DNA of 64,000 bases from Alteromonas naphthalenivorans (GCF_000213655.1 NC_015554.1:2356001-2420000); one strand, 5' to 3'; shown: positions 38,616-49,020, counted from the first letter of the stretch. A program made the numbers and translations. The notes: generated by a model not told the origin, from the sequence alone.

Positions 38616-40532
38616 CTACTTAATGGTCTTTTCTGCCACTTCCTGATTTGCCATGGCAATAAAAGATTCCAGGCTCATTTTGCCTAGGTCGTCGCCACTG
38701 CGAGAGCGTACTGCTACTTCGCCAGCTTCCATCTCTTTATCACCTACTACTAGCATATACGGAACACGCTTGAGAGTGTGCTCGCGGATTTTAAAGCCAA
38801 TCTTCTCATTTCTCAAGTCCGACTTTGCTCTAAATCCACTTTTTTGCAGTTTTTTTACACATTCCTGTGCATATTCGCCTTGGCTATCGGTAATATTTAG
38901 AATTACCACCTGCTGAGGGGCTAACCACAGCGGGAAAAAGCCAGCGAACTCTTCGGTAAGAATACCGATAAATCTTTCTAATGAACCTAAAATAGCTCTG
39001 TGGATCATAACAGGCACTTTACGTTCGCCGTCTTCAGCTACGTAAGTTGAACCTAAACGACCCGGCATAGAGAAATCTAGCTGAACCGTTCCACACTGCC
39101 ATGCCCTATTTAGGCAATCGTGCAATGTGAATTCAATTTTAGGGCCATAAAACGCACCTTCACCTGGCTGATATTCAAATTCAATATCGTTAGCTTTAAG
39201 TGCTTCGGCTAATGCTGCTTCCGATTTATCCCAAATTTCGTCACTGCCTACGCGCTTTTCAGGGCGAGTAGATAGTTTAACCGCTACTTTGTCAAAACCA
39301 AATGCTGCATAAGTCTCATACACCATCTTTATACAGCCACTTACTTCTTCTAGGATCTGTTCTTCGGTACAAAAAATATGAGCGTCGTCTTGAGTAAACC
39401 CACGAACGCGCATTAAACCGTGTAGCGCACCAGAAGGTTCGTTACGGTGACAGCAACCAAACTCAGCCATACGCAACGGAAGGTCACGGTAAGACTTCAA
39501 GCCTTGGTTAAATATTTGAACGTGGCCTGGGCAGTTCATTGGCTTAATAGCATATTCACGCTTTTCTGATTCGGTAGTGAACATGTTTTCGGCGTACTTT
39601 TCCCAGTGACCCGATTTTTCCCACAACGAACGGTCCATCATTAATGGGCCTTTTACTTCGTCGTAAGTGTAGTCGCGTAACTTTTCACGCACGAACTTTT
39701 CAAGCTCGGTGTAAATAGACCAACCATCGTTGTGCCAAAACACCATGCCCGGTGCTTCTTCTTGCCAATGGAACAAGTTCAACGCTTTACCAATTTTACG
39801 GTGGTCGCGCTTTTCAGCTTCTTCTAGGCGCTGCAAGTATGCTTTAAGTTGCTTTTTGTCAGCCCACGCGGTGCCGTAAATACGTTGCAACATTTTATTG
39901 TCGCTGTCGCCACGCCAATATGCGCCTGCCACTTTCATAAGCTTGAAGTTTTGGCAGAATTTCATGTTAGGCACGTGAGGGCCACGGCACATGTCTACGT
40001 ATTCTTCATGATGGTATAACCCTGGGCGATCATCATGACTGATGTTCTCGTCTAGAATTTCCATTTTATAAGTTTCGCCGCGAGCTTCGAATGCATCGCG
40101 GGCTTCTTGCCAGCTAACTTTGTTTTTAACCACGTTATAGTTAGTTTTAGCTAGTTGAAGCATACGCTTTTCAAGCTTTTGGATATCTTCCTGAGTTAGG
40201 CTCTCTTCCATATCAACATCGTAGTAAAAACCGTTGTCGATAGTAGGACCAATCGCCATTTTGGTATTTGGCCAAAGTTGCTTAATAGCATGGCCTAACA
40301 AATGCGCGCAGCTGTGACGAAGAATTTCTAAGCCTGCTTCGTCTTTAGCGGTAATGATTTGTAGTTGAGCGTCTGACTCAATAAGGTCAACTGCGTCTAC
40401 CAATTCGCCATTCACTTTACCCGCAATGGTCGCTTTCGCTAAACCTGGGCCGATATCGTTGGCAACATCTAATACAGAAACTGATTGGTCGAAAGCGCGC
40501 TGGCTTCCATCAGGAAGGGTAATTACTGGCAT
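38616..40532 (-). CDS. thrS: Threonyl-tRNA synthetase
   Basis: I start at 40532 ([14 protein letters not shown]) because AAGGA precedes it and it matches the ThrS N-terminus; the frame is open to 40577. The 638-residue protein has the TGS domain, the editing domain with [10 protein letters not shown] and CRGPHVP, the class II core with MNCPGH (zinc Cys) and [34 protein letters not shown], and the anticodon-binding C-terminus. It charges tRNA-Thr. It heads the operon with infC, rpmI and rplT. Confidence 0.99.
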   Translation of the reverse strand: MPVITLPDGSQRAFDQSVSVLDVANDIGPGLAKATIAGKVNGELVDAVDLIESDAQLQIITAKDEAGLEILRHSCAHLLGHAIKQLWPNTKMAIGPTIDNGFYYDVDMEESLTQEDIQKLEKRMLQLAKTNYNVVKNKVSWQEARDAFEARGETYKMEILDENISHDDRPGLYHHEEYVDMCRGPHVPNMKFCQNFKLMKVAGAYWRGDSDNKMLQRIYGTAWADKKQLKAYLQRLEEAEKRDHRKIGKALNLFHWQEEAPGMVFWHNDGWSIYTELEKFVREKLRDYTYDEVKGPLMMDRSLWEKSGHWEKYAENMFTTESEKREYAIKPMNCPGHVQIFNQGLKSYRDLPLRMAEFGCCHRNEPSGALHGLMRVRGFTQDDAHIFCTEEQILEEVSGCIKMVYETYAAFGFDKVAVKLSTRPEKRVGSDEIWDKSEAALAEALKANDIEFEYQPGEGAFYGPKIEFTLHDCLNRAWQCGTVQLDFSMPGRLGSTYVAEDGERKVPVMIHRAILGSLERFIGILTEEFAGFFPLWLAPQQVVILNITDSQGEYAQECVKKLQKSGFRAKSDLRNEKIGFKIREHTLKRVPYMLVVGDKEMEAGEVAVRSRSGDDLGKMSLESFIAMANQEVAEKTIK

Positions 40533-40577
40533 GATATATCCTTTACAGTGGTGACGCCTACTCTGCGCCACTTGCAT

Positions 40578-41067
40578 CTTTAATTATAAAAACACTCATT
40601 TTGGTGTTTACGCGTAGTTGTTATATTCATTACATAAGCTGAAAGTGCTATATAAACCATATAAGCCTTATAACCGTTTACTCTTTGCCAACACGCATAC
40701 TTGGGTTGGCGGTATAAACAATTATCGATGGGCGATTATAACGGCTGTAAACACACATGCAATGGGCAGGCGTATTTTCGGTGCCTTGCGGGCGATATTT
40801 TGTGCGTATGGGGTATAAACAACACGTGAAATATTCCACCCGCGGCTGCAAAGCTTACTTATTCTTATCTTTAAATTGTTGGAAATGCTGTCAAACTTGT
40901 GTATTCAAACTTATGTAAGCACGCTTATGCGAACCGGCTTTTGCAAACGAGCTTTTTCAAACGGGCTTTTGCAAACAAGCTAGGCCAAAAGTAACACCGA
41001 GCAAAAAGTTATACTGAATAAAAAGTTACGCTGAATAAAAAACCGAACAATGGAGTAGTGCCTGCCA
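40578..41067. other. Intergenic region upstream of thrS
   Basis: This 490-bp divergent gap should hold the thrS promoter and leader. Near its right end, 40930-41050, are degenerate short repeats (GCTTTTGCAAAC and AAAAAGTTA-type units). No credible gene is seen. Confidence 0.45.
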
Positions 41068-42000
41068 ATGCCTAACGAACCAAAAATTGCCAAAAACACT
41101 ATAGATGAAGCCGCGAATTCAGACATGGCTACCGAATTAGCGCTTGAAGAAAATTCGCCGGTTGCGCTAATAACCGGTGCAGCGAAACGCATTGGTGCCA
41201 CCATGGCAAAAACCCTTCATAGTGCAGGTTATCGTGTAATTATACATTACGGCCATTCAGCAGAAGACGCTAACGCATTGGTGAATTCATTAAATGCCGA
41301 ACGGCCTAATAGTGCTATTTGCTTACAGGCCGACTTGTGTAAGTTAGAGGATATTACCCGCCTAGCTGAACAAGCCACTGCACCAGACGCTTTTTCGTTG
41401 GGCAGTAACACAGTGCATGCCGACTCGAACCTGAAGGCTGATTCAAGTGTGGAGGCTGATTTAAACGTGAAAGCCGACTCAAATGTGAAAGCCAAGGCCC
41501 GCATTGATGTATTGATTAATAACGCATCTAGCTTTTACCCAACTCCCCTTGGCGACATTTTTGCCAACGACTGGCAAGCATTAGTGGGCAGTAACGTACA
41601 AGGCCCTTTGTTTTTGTCGCAAGCGTTATGGCCTACTTTAAAAGCAAGCAACGGCTGTATTATCAATATGGTTGATATGCACATAGACCGGCCACTACCG
41701 CACCATACGGTGTACGGCCTTGCTAAAACGGCGTTGGCGTCTATTACTCGTTCACTGGCGGTTGAAATGGCACCCGAGGTGCGGGTAAATGGTATTGCAC
41801 CAGGCGCTATATTATGGCCTGAAAGAGAATTGGAGCACGACCAAAAGCAACGATTACTCGATAGCATTCCATTGGGCGGGCTTGGCTCGCCTGAAGATAT
41901 AGCAAACGCCGCAACATTCTTAATTTCAGCTAATTATATTACGGGGCAAATTATTTATGTGGATGGTGGCCGAAGCCTACACACGAATGCGTCGGCATAA
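41068..42000 (+). CDS. Pteridine reductase-like SDR oxidoreductase
   Basis: The 310-residue protein has an SDR core: ALITGAAKRIGATMA (TGxxxRxG form, typical of pteridine reductases such as FolM/PTR1), LINNASSFYPTP, the YGLAK active-site motif and NGIAPGAILWP. NADPH use is suggested by the Arg in the glycine motif. Between the third strand and the NNAS motif lies an insert at residues 118-141 made of four hexapeptides (ADSNLK, ADSSVE, ADLNVK, ADSNVK), absent from normal family members. It likely reduces dihydropteridines. Confidence 0.8.
   Translation: MPNEPKIAKNTIDEAANSDMATELALEENSPVALITGAAKRIGATMAKTLHSAGYRVIIHYGHSAEDANALVNSLNAERPNSAICLQADLCKLEDITRLAEQATAPDAFSLGSNTVHADSNLKADSSVEADLNVKADSNVKAKARIDVLINNASSFYPTPLGDIFANDWQALVGSNVQGPLFLSQALWPTLKASNGCIINMVDMHIDRPLPHHTVYGLAKTALASITRSLAVEMAPEVRVNGIAPGAILWPERELEHDQKQRLLDSIPLGGLGSPEDIANAATFLISANYITGQIIYVDGGRSLHTNASA
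41419..41490 (+). repeat. Four 18-bp tandem repeats inside the SDR gene
   Basis: Four in-frame 18-bp units start with GC(C/T)GA(C/T)T and encode the hexapeptides ADSNLK, ADSSVE, ADLNVK and ADSNVK. Period and frame are kept, but third positions differ, so the expansion is not brand new or has been under selection to keep the frame. Confidence 0.9.
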
Positions 42001-42019
42001 GTACGTTAATGTAAAAAGC

Positions 42020-43180
42020 ATGATTGATAGCAAGTGCCTTTATGACGCGAACCGTTGCGCTGCAAACGTGATAGTTGGAAAAACCGTGCGGCTAGTTAGC
42101 GTTGTGATGGCGGTTAGCTTATTACAAGGGTGCTTTGGTGCGCCTAGCATTGATGACACCATGGATGAGTACACCACCCGTTTGTCTAGGGTGCTGGATA
42201 AGCCTTTAACATACGAGGCTTTGTCACAAGAGGCTTCGACAAACAGCACATTGGCGACAAGCAATATCGCCCTGCCTTCTCACACCTACCCAACACTTGC
42301 TGAGCTTGGCAACAACGTGACCCCGTTGAATATTAATATACGAGAGTTCTACGCCATACAAGATTGCGAACTTGGCCGAATAGTGGCTGAAAGAAACACG
42401 GCGTTGGGTAAAACACAGTTACCTTCACAGCGTTTACAGTACGAGCATCGCCTATTGAACGTATTGGCAAATTGCGAAGCTAGGTTACAGGCCGCTGATA
42501 ACCCCATTGCTACTACCGTGGCGGAATGGCGCAAACAAAAGCAAGCTCAATATCAAAGCGTGTGGGCAAATGTAGTGCAAACCAGTACTGAGATGAAACT
42601 AGGGTTAAGCATGGCGGGGGCACCATTACAGGCAAGTGAAAATAAAGATGCCAAGGCAACGGTTAATGCGCTTAACTTCATTAATGGTTTAGCAGAAACG
42701 TTGAAGCAAAAAAATGTTGTGGATACTAACGTAGTAGCTAGCGCTAACAACAATGGTGAGCTTGAACAACAATTACAAATTATTGCGTCTTCTCGGCTTC
42801 CCGCAAAGCTATGGCAAACGCAAGCTGTATTGAATAACCGTTTAGCGTTACTGAACCAAGTATTAGCACCTGCGCTTAACAACGTGAAGTGTGAAAACGG
42901 AATAGACAGCGACAAAGCCACTATTTTACGAAATGTGTTTTACTTGTACTTTATAGAAGAAATTCAACCCATTGCGAGCACGCTAAATAGTTACCACTAC
43001 CAGCTACAACCTTTATGGAAACAATGGGCAGAAAACGCCGCGTTAAGCGCCCCCTTTAAAGCGCACATACGCACCCACGCTATTGATAATTTTGTACAAT
43101 ACAGTGCCACAATGAAAGCCCATGTTTCCTTATGGCAAGACTTTCTAGGTCGCTGCAATTTATCACCCACCGCGCCCTAG
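42020..43180 (+). CDS. DUF3080-type lipoprotein
   Basis: Starting at 42020 gives a 386-residue protein with a long N-region and a lipobox LLQGC (about Cys 38). The frame is open back to 41957, overlapping the SDR gene, but no start has a good ribosome site. Motifs such as TMDEYTTRLSRVLDKPL and YAIQDCELGRIVAERN, plus four Cys residues in the mature part, fit the DUF3080 family of gammaproteobacteria. Function unknown; probably attached to the inner leaflet of the outer membrane. Confidence 0.7.
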   Translation: MIDSKCLYDANRCAANVIVGKTVRLVSVVMAVSLLQGCFGAPSIDDTMDEYTTRLSRVLDKPLTYEALSQEASTNSTLATSNIALPSHTYPTLAELGNNVTPLNINIREFYAIQDCELGRIVAERNTALGKTQLPSQRLQYEHRLLNVLANCEARLQAADNPIATTVAEWRKQKQAQYQSVWANVVQTSTEMKLGLSMAGAPLQASENKDAKATVNALNFINGLAETLKQKNVVDTNVVASANNNGELEQQLQIIASSRLPAKLWQTQAVLNNRLALLNQVLAPALNNVKCENGIDSDKATILRNVFYLYFIEEIQPIASTLNSYHYQLQPLWKQWAENAALSAPFKAHIRTHAIDNFVQYSATMKAHVSLWQDFLGRCNLSPTAP

Positions 43181-43305
43181 CTTTACTTATCACATGTGTA
43201 GCGTGGTACAGATTAACCTGGCATTATTTAATGTGCATAGCTTAGCCAATGCGGCTAAACGTTATGAACGTTCAACACCCTTGTACTGACGGTATCTTAA
43301 GTAAG

Positions 43306-44628
43306 CTAAAGAATATTTTCACCGCTTTCAGGGTCGCGGGCTTTCTTCGCTTGCTCTCTAATATCTTCGGCCTCACTGCTAACGTCTTCGTTTTCATTTT
43401 CATTTTCATTTTCATTTTCAAGCGCTGAATTAGCACTATTATCCGATGTATTGGTCTGCGATTTAGATGCGGCAAGACTCGATGAAGACGCATTATTCTC
43501 TACAGGTTTACCTGTTATTTCTAAGGCTGGCTTTTTGCTGCCTGCTAATTCGGTATTTTTACTTTCACAAAAGGGTTTATTTAGCGACGTGAAACCGCTG
43601 GCTTCATTGATTGTATCTTCTTTACTAACCGATTGATTAGACACTATGGCTAACCCATTGGGGAAAACACGTTCGCGGGCATCATCTGGCATACTAATAT
43701 TTTCTTCAGTGAAACGCCCTACAATTTGGCGCATAAGCAGCGACGACATTTTAAGCACGCTGGTGTCTTCAACATTCACCCAAAAATACACTTTTAAGTT
43801 GTAAGTGGATGCCCCCAAATTATCTATTAACACTTGGGGTTCCGGATCTTTAAGCACCTTTGCATGGCTGGATATTATCTCGACTGCCAAATTCTGTGCA
43901 TTGCGAATGTCGGCATCGTACCCTACACCCAATACAAAATGTCCGCGCATGAGTGGGTTGGCGGTTAGGTTTTTAATCACCCCTTTGTAAATTGTCGCGT
44001 TAGGTATTTGAATATGATTGCCGTCGAAATCGACCATGGTAGTGGCACGCGACGTTACCTTTTGAATAATGCCCGTAAACTCGTTTATCTCAACAATATC
44101 GCCTATTCGAAATGGTCTTTGAATGGTAAGCAATAAACTAGAAATAAAGTTTTCGGCAATATCACGAAAGGCAAAACCAAGAATTAACCCTACTACGCCA
44201 GTTCCGCTTATAACCGCCACCGCAAAGCCCGTTAAACCTGCCATAAACAGGAATAAATACACCCCAAGCAATATAATAACCAAGCTAATAGAACGTTGCG
44301 CTACCGACTTAATTAAGGGCGTTAACGAAGAGAAAGAAAACGGCTTGAGCAGCAACCGGGATAGCGGGCCCGCTGCAATAATAAACAGCGCCATAATTAA
44401 CAAGCCTACACCAAGGCCGGGTAAGCGATACAAAAAGCCATGCCATAAATCTAATAGCACCGACTGGGCTTCGGTAAAGTTTTCTACCCCAGAGGAAGGC
44501 GCAACTGTATCTGCTGCCAATAAAGCTAAGGGCAATATGTTTGTTAGAATGAAATTTGTTACGTCGAGCTTTGTTAGAGAGAAATCGACTAGGTTAAAAA
44601 AAGCCGTTAAAGAATTGATGATGCCCAC
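43306..44628 (-). CDS. MscS-family mechanosensitive channel
   Basis: The 440-residue protein has about four membrane spans. TM3 and the start of the MscS beta domain are clear: GVVGLILGFAFRDIAENFISSLLLTIQRPFRIGD, then DGNHIQIPNATIYKGVIKN. The C-terminus (about 350-440) is a long polar tail with an Asn-Glu repeat and no known domain. It should act as a stretch-activated channel releasing osmolytes. It is convergent with the DUF3080 gene. Confidence 0.9.
   Translation of the reverse strand: MGIINSLTAFFNLVDFSLTKLDVTNFILTNILPLALLAADTVAPSSGVENFTEAQSVLLDLWHGFLYRLPGLGVGLLIMALFIIAAGPLSRLLLKPFSFSSLTPLIKSVAQRSISLVIILLGVYLFLFMAGLTGFAVAVISGTGVVGLILGFAFRDIAENFISSLLLTIQRPFRIGDIVEINEFTGIIQKVTSRATTMVDFDGNHIQIPNATIYKGVIKNLTANPLMRGHFVLGVGYDADIRNAQNLAVEIISSHAKVLKDPEPQVLIDNLGASTYNLKVYFWVNVEDTSVLKMSSLLMRQIVGRFTEENISMPDDARERVFPNGLAIVSNQSVSKEDTINEASGFTSLNKPFCESKNTELAGSKKPALEITGKPVENNASSSSLAASKSQTNTSDNSANSALENENENENENEDVSSEAEDIREQAKKARDPESGENIL
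43391..43420 (-). repeat. Hexanucleotide tandem repeat (TTTTCA)5
   Basis: Five perfect copies of TTTTCA on the plus strand encode alternating Glu-Asn on the minus strand, within the cytoplasmic tail of the MscS-like protein. Unit length keeps the frame. Confidence 0.95.
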
Positions 44629-44794
44629 CTTCGCTCCTTGAAATGAGGTTACTTACCACGGATGAAGCCAAACAATATAAGCTTCACCAAGTTAACTTGT
44701 AACTAATAATTGTCACTAATACTACTTAGCATATTTACAGATAGGATACGCATAGGCTTGTGTACTGGTTTACACTTTCATGCACTGATTTACG

Positions 44795-45430
44795 CTATGG
44801 TCCAGCTACCACCAAATATGAGCCCAAGCCAATGGTGAATAAAAAACTTCCCCAAATAGCATGTTCTATTACTACAATGGGGGTTGAGTTTGTTTGCATG
44901 TAACGATAGCCAAATATTGCGCCACCACACCACGATATAACCACTGCCACCCAGTTCCCGTAAATTAGATGCGCTAAACCAAACACAAAGGTACTTATAA
45001 TCCAGCGTGCATTACGTGAAGGTAAAATGCGTTTATAACGGTGGAAAAAGAAGGTTCTAAAAATGATTTCTTGCGGAATAACCGACACCACAGGATACAC
45101 CAACAAGGTGACTACCCACATCCATGGCTCGTTAATCGGCCAGTGCAAAAAAAGCTCAGGCTTAATGAGATAAACACACAGCGCAAGCAAACTTGCCCAT
45201 GGTAAAAAAAGCTTAAGAGTACTTTTTAAATGACGGCCGTAATCTTCCCAATGCCATAGTCGAATTCGTTGGAATTGTTTGTCGGCCAGTAGCACACATA
45301 AACAAAACAAGCACACGATCGCCAAAATAGGCATAAGCCAGTCGGCAACGTGGTTAATCCAGTAAAGAACGGCAATGGGCAGTGCAACGAACAAGATGAT
45401 CAATTCAGACCATAGCTTTACCACGAACAA
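44795..45430 (-). CDS. CPBP-family intramembrane metalloprotease
   Basis: The 211-residue protein has about six to eight membrane spans and the CPBP/CAAX-protease motifs: PQEIIFRTFFFHRY (the EExxxR motif with the first Glu replaced by Gln), FVFGLAHLIYGN and a final IEHAIWGSF. Family members cut or modify membrane proteins; the target here is unknown. The Gln in place of the first Glu may weaken catalysis. Confidence 0.8.
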   Translation of the reverse strand: MFVVKLWSELIILFVALPIAVLYWINHVADWLMPILAIVCLFCLCVLLADKQFQRIRLWHWEDYGRHLKSTLKLFLPWASLLALCVYLIKPELFLHWPINEPWMWVVTLLVYPVVSVIPQEIIFRTFFFHRYKRILPSRNARWIISTFVFGLAHLIYGNWVAVVISWCGGAIFGYRYMQTNSTPIVVIEHAIWGSFLFTIGLGSYLVVAGP

Positions 45431-45848
45431 CCCCTACTTAATTGCAAATTGATGACAGAAATGTGAACTTAAAAAGATAATGAAATTATAGTGCCAATTC
45501 GCATAGAAGTCTTACGTTGCGGCGTTATACATTAGGCGTAAATAAGTAAGTTACTAAAACGCAGCGTGTTTTTTGAATTTCTGGCAGTGGAATAAAGTGT
45601 GAGAATAGAACATGATGGCACGTGACGATGGTATGTGACGAAGGTACGGCGGTTGCGGTTTGCTTATTAACACGCAATAAACGCTCACTTCGTGTGTATA
45701 AATAACACACAAATAAGCACTGTTGCTGAAATTTATTCCTTCACGGTAATTTTCCTTCAGGGTAATGTTGTTATTTGCTAAAAAGCATCAATATAGTTGC
45801 CAACCCAAAAGAACGCGACACACACTGAGCAGTTGAAGATTATTCCCT
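45431..45848. other. Intergenic region upstream of the RpiR regulator
   Basis: This 418-bp stretch shows a nested inverted repeat: outer arms TGCTTATT (45661-45668) and AATAAGCA (45712-45719), inner arms GTGTGT (45692-45697) and ACACAC (45705-45710). It could be an operator or mRNA structure for the regulator. No gene is seen. Confidence 0.45.
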
Positions 45849-46706
45849 ATGGCCAAAAATTCGAACGATGTTATTAAGCAAATAGAGAAGCATTACGCGT
45901 CTTTATCGCCATCAGGCCAAACTATTGCTCAGTATTTACAGCGCAATCCTATTGCGGTTGTTACCCAATCAACCTCTCATATTGCTGAACAAACCAACAC
46001 CTCGAAAGCCACGGTAAGTCGCTTTTTTCGTCAGCTTGGTTTTGAGTCGCATCAAGAAGCAAAAAATACGTTGCTTACCCTACGCGAACAGGGCGTGCCT
46101 GTTAGCCCTAGCACCACAGCGGTTCTTCAGCACGAACAAGAATTGAATAATATTTCGCAAACCTTCGACAATATTGATATTGCTACCCTTACTGCCATTG
46201 CTGAAAAGCTGGCAAACGCGCAACAAATTACCCTTATCGGGTTTAGAAACGCTTACCCATTAGCGCTGCATTTTCGCCAGCAACTTAAGCAAATTCGTAC
46301 ATCGGTAAGGCTTTTGCCTCAACCAGGCCAAACCTTAGGGGAAGATTTAGTCGATTTGGGTGAAGATGATGTTGTGGTGTTGTTTGGGTTTCGCAGGCGC
46401 ACTCGGCAGTTCAAGCATGTGTTAAATACGCTTTCTCATTGCCAAACTATTTTAATTACCGACCCCACCGGGCAAGTATACCGAGATAATGTAAAGCATT
46501 TATTGGTGTGTCATTTAGGCAATCATTTAAGTTCGCAGGTAGATAACTACACGCCATTCGACAGTTACGCAGCCCCAATGAGCTTGGTGTCTACCCTGTG
46601 TAACTTTACGTATTCTGCCTTAGGGAGCAGCGCATCGGAACGTGTTGAGGCCATTACTAGCCTGTATGGCGACCTTGATGAATTAGAGCCTTCCGAACGA
46701 AAGTAG
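45849..46706 (+). CDS. MurR/RpiR-family transcriptional regulator
   Basis: The 285-residue protein has an N-terminal HTH of the RpiR type (SPSGQTIAQYLQRNP...TSHIAEQTNTSKATVSRFFRQLGF) and a C-terminal SIS domain (ITLIGFRNAYPLALHFRQQL, VVVLFGFRRRT) that senses a phosphosugar or, in purine clusters, some other ligand. It opens the purine/ureide cluster and is the likely local regulator. RpiR-type regulators also occur in hypoxanthine (hpx) clusters of Klebsiella, as I recall. Confidence 0.85.
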   Translation: MAKNSNDVIKQIEKHYASLSPSGQTIAQYLQRNPIAVVTQSTSHIAEQTNTSKATVSRFFRQLGFESHQEAKNTLLTLREQGVPVSPSTTAVLQHEQELNNISQTFDNIDIATLTAIAEKLANAQQITLIGFRNAYPLALHFRQQLKQIRTSVRLLPQPGQTLGEDLVDLGEDDVVVLFGFRRRTRQFKHVLNTLSHCQTILITDPTGQVYRDNVKHLLVCHLGNHLSSQVDNYTPFDSYAAPMSLVSTLCNFTYSALGSSASERVEAITSLYGDLDELEPSERK

Positions 46707-46735
46707 TATGTAAAGTACGATTTAAAATAACATGC

Positions 46736-46757
46736 AAAGTAGTATTAACTACTTTTA
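46736..46757 (+). terminator. Hairpin after the RpiR gene
   Basis: The stem AAAGTAGT-ATTA-ACTACTTT starts 30 bp after the stop and is followed by a weak T-rich stretch. It may separate the regulator from the DUF924 gene. Confidence 0.5.
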
Positions 46758-46901
46758 ATTGGTTGCTTTTTAAGCAAGAATAAAAGATCGAATTACTAAA
46801 TAAGCACGTATAACAATTCGTGTTGCCACACGAGGTACAAAGAGACAACTGCGCTGTTCTCCCGTAAAAAAGGCAACCAAGCATTTGATGTTGGAGTTGA
46901 A

Positions 46902-47465
46902 ATGGATAAATCCCACCTTGTTATAGAAGAGTCTAGCAGAGTTTTAGCATTTTGGTTTAATGAACTCACCCCTTCACAGTGGTTTACTCAAGATTCTGCC
47001 CTTGATCGCACTATTGCATCGCAATTTTTAAACTTGCACCGCGCTGCATCACAAGGTGAACTATGGCCCTGGCGAGCAACGCCTACAGGTCGGTTAGCGG
47101 AAATTCTTTTGCTTGATCAGTTTTCAAGAAATATATACCGAGACACGCCCCACGCTTTCTCGCAAGATCCTATGGCCTTGGTACTAGCCCAAGAGGCGGT
47201 TAGTGTTGAGGCTGATAAAACCCTTACCCCCCAGCAATGTATATTCTTGTACATGCCATTTATGCATAGCGAATCTTTGGCTATACACGATATTGCGCTT
47301 CAACTTTTTGCGGCTCCTGGTTTAGAACAACAATATGAATATGAGTTGAAACACGTGAATATTATTAAGCAATTTGGGCGATATCCGCACCGAAACTTAG
47401 TGTTGGGCCGAACCAGTACGAAAGAAGAAGAAGCGTTTCTTTTAAAGCCTGGCAGTCGGTTTTAA
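46902..47465 (+). CDS. DUF924-family protein
   Basis: The 187-residue protein has the DUF924 landmarks: VLAFWFNELTPSQWFTQDSALDRTIASQF, LLDQFSRNIYRDTPHAFSQDP and YMPFMHSESL, then FGRYPHRNLVLGR. The family is all-helical (TPR-like) and has no settled function. It is full length and preceded by GGAG. It is the only gene of uncertain role between the regulator and the amidase. Confidence 0.85.
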   Translation: MDKSHLVIEESSRVLAFWFNELTPSQWFTQDSALDRTIASQFLNLHRAASQGELWPWRATPTGRLAEILLLDQFSRNIYRDTPHAFSQDPMALVLAQEAVSVEADKTLTPQQCIFLYMPFMHSESLAIHDIALQLFAAPGLEQQYEYELKHVNIIKQFGRYPHRNLVLGRTSTKEEEAFLLKPGSRF

Positions 47466-47560
47466 TACGAACCACAGCTTCGCCCTTGTATTGGTTGTTC
47501 ACCCACTTCTCGCATCGTCTTTAGTTGGGTTATTGAAAACACTTCACAATCTACGCCATT

Positions 47561-47602
47561 AAAGATACGTCACAAAAGATACGTCACAAAAGATACGTCA
47601 AA
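47561..47602 (+). repeat. Three 14-bp tandem repeats
   Basis: AAAGATACGTCACA occurs three times head to tail (the last ends in CAAA). It lies between the DUF924 and amidase genes. A TTGACA box at 47682-47687 follows and could be part of the amidase promoter. Confidence 0.9.
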
Positions 47603-47742
47603 AAAGCTAAGCCACAAAAACTAAACCACATAACCAAACCAAAAAACAAAGCATATTACACGCCAGTAACAAACGTTTCACTTGACAATAAAGAGAGACG
47701 ATTGTTTCATGGAGGTATATTTTTATCTATTGCGAATGTGCC

Positions 47743-49020
47743 GTGTCTTCTCCTTTTGTTTCGATTCCTGCTGATAGTAAAGTAAACGCCAAGAGCGCTT
47801 CAGATTCTGGATCAAGTTCTGTGACAGCTAATGCTTCATCAACAGCTTGCGAATTAACAGGCCATGCTCTGAAAGGCTATGGTTTAGCGGTAAAAGACTT
47901 ATTTCACATTGAAGGGCTACCAACCGCAGCCGGGAATCCCGATTGGTTGGCCACTCACCCTGTGCCAACGGCTAGCAATAGCACAGTTGAAAAGTTGCTT
48001 GATGCAGGCGCTACCTTTAAAGGTAAAACAATTACCGATGAGCTCGCTTATAGCTTACACGGTCAAAATAAACATTATCCGCAACTGGTAAACCCCGTTG
48101 CACCTGCGCACATCCCTGGGGGTTCATCTTCAGGTTCGGCCGTTGCGGTGTCGGCACATTTAGCTGACATTGGTTTAGGTACAGACACAGGCGGCTCTAT
48201 TCGTGTTCCTGCGAGTTATCAAGGGTTGTGGGGGCTACGCACCACGCACAATGCTATACCCTGTGACAACATGGTGGCGTTGGCACCGTCTTTCGACACT
48301 GTAGGTTGGATGACCCGCGATCTCGACACCTTAGAAAAAGTCAGCCACGTTTGTTTAGCCGATGCTTCGCAGGAAACGCTATCTAATACCGCAGACGACG
48401 CTACAGACACCACAATACGAATCGGTACTGTTCAGCATTTGCTGCAAAGTGCTAAACACGGTGTTTTGACCACAAAATGGTTAGAAACACTTAATGAAAA
48501 AGCAGATAGCGACAATGCGGGTTTTACTATTACCCCGATTACCGAACACGAATTAGATTTATCGGCACTGAATACTGCCGCGACTTTTCGCGTATTACAA
48601 GGCGCTGAAATTTGGCAACAGCATGGCCAGTGGATAACAGATACATCCCCTGACATTGCTCACGATATAATGCTTCGACTAAATTGGTGCGAAACGATTT
48701 CTGAACAAGAAGTTGATGACGCCAAGAAGCAGCAAGTGGCGTTTCAAGAATACATAAACAGCTTATTTGAAACTGTAGACGTATTATTGATACCCACTAC
48801 CCCCGGTATTGCACCCCGGTGTGATGCTGACGAAGAAACATTAGCGAACGATAGGAATGCCCTGCTGGCGCTTACCTCAATTGCAGGTTTAGCAGAGCTT
48901 CCACAAATTCATATGCCGCTATTTACCCTACAAAATGCCCCATGTGGTTTATCACTGGTAGGCAAAAAAGGCAGCGATCTTGCACTCATTAAGCTAGCGA
49001 AAGCACTGACAGCAAATTAG
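47743..49020 (+). CDS. Amidase signature-family hydrolase
   Basis: The 425-residue protein begins at a GTG and carries a Ser/Ala-rich lead before the amidase core. The Ser-cisSer-Lys triad is visible: Lys 51 in AVKDLF, Ser 128 or its neighbours in PGGSSSGS, and Ser 152 in TDTGGSIRVPAS. The family hydrolyses amides to acid and ammonia. Context (ureide cluster) suggests a role like HpxY of hypoxanthine clusters, but the substrate cannot be read from sequence. GGAGG at 47711 is too far for this start, so the start is uncertain. Confidence 0.85.
   Translation: MSSPFVSIPADSKVNAKSASDSGSSSVTANASSTACELTGHALKGYGLAVKDLFHIEGLPTAAGNPDWLATHPVPTASNSTVEKLLDAGATFKGKTITDELAYSLHGQNKHYPQLVNPVAPAHIPGGSSSGSAVAVSAHLADIGLGTDTGGSIRVPASYQGLWGLRTTHNAIPCDNMVALAPSFDTVGWMTRDLDTLEKVSHVCLADASQETLSNTADDATDTTIRIGTVQHLLQSAKHGVLTTKWLETLNEKADSDNAGFTITPITEHELDLSALNTAATFRVLQGAEIWQQHGQWITDTSPDIAHDIMLRLNWCETISEQEVDDAKKQQVAFQEYINSLFETVDVLLIPTTPGIAPRCDADEETLANDRNALLALTSIAGLAELPQIHMPLFTLQNAPCGLSLVGKKGSDLALIKLAKALTAN

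Noticed and set aside
47561..47602. Three direct repeats as a possible CRISPR array
   Set aside because: The 14-bp units are contiguous with no spacers and no cas genes are present.
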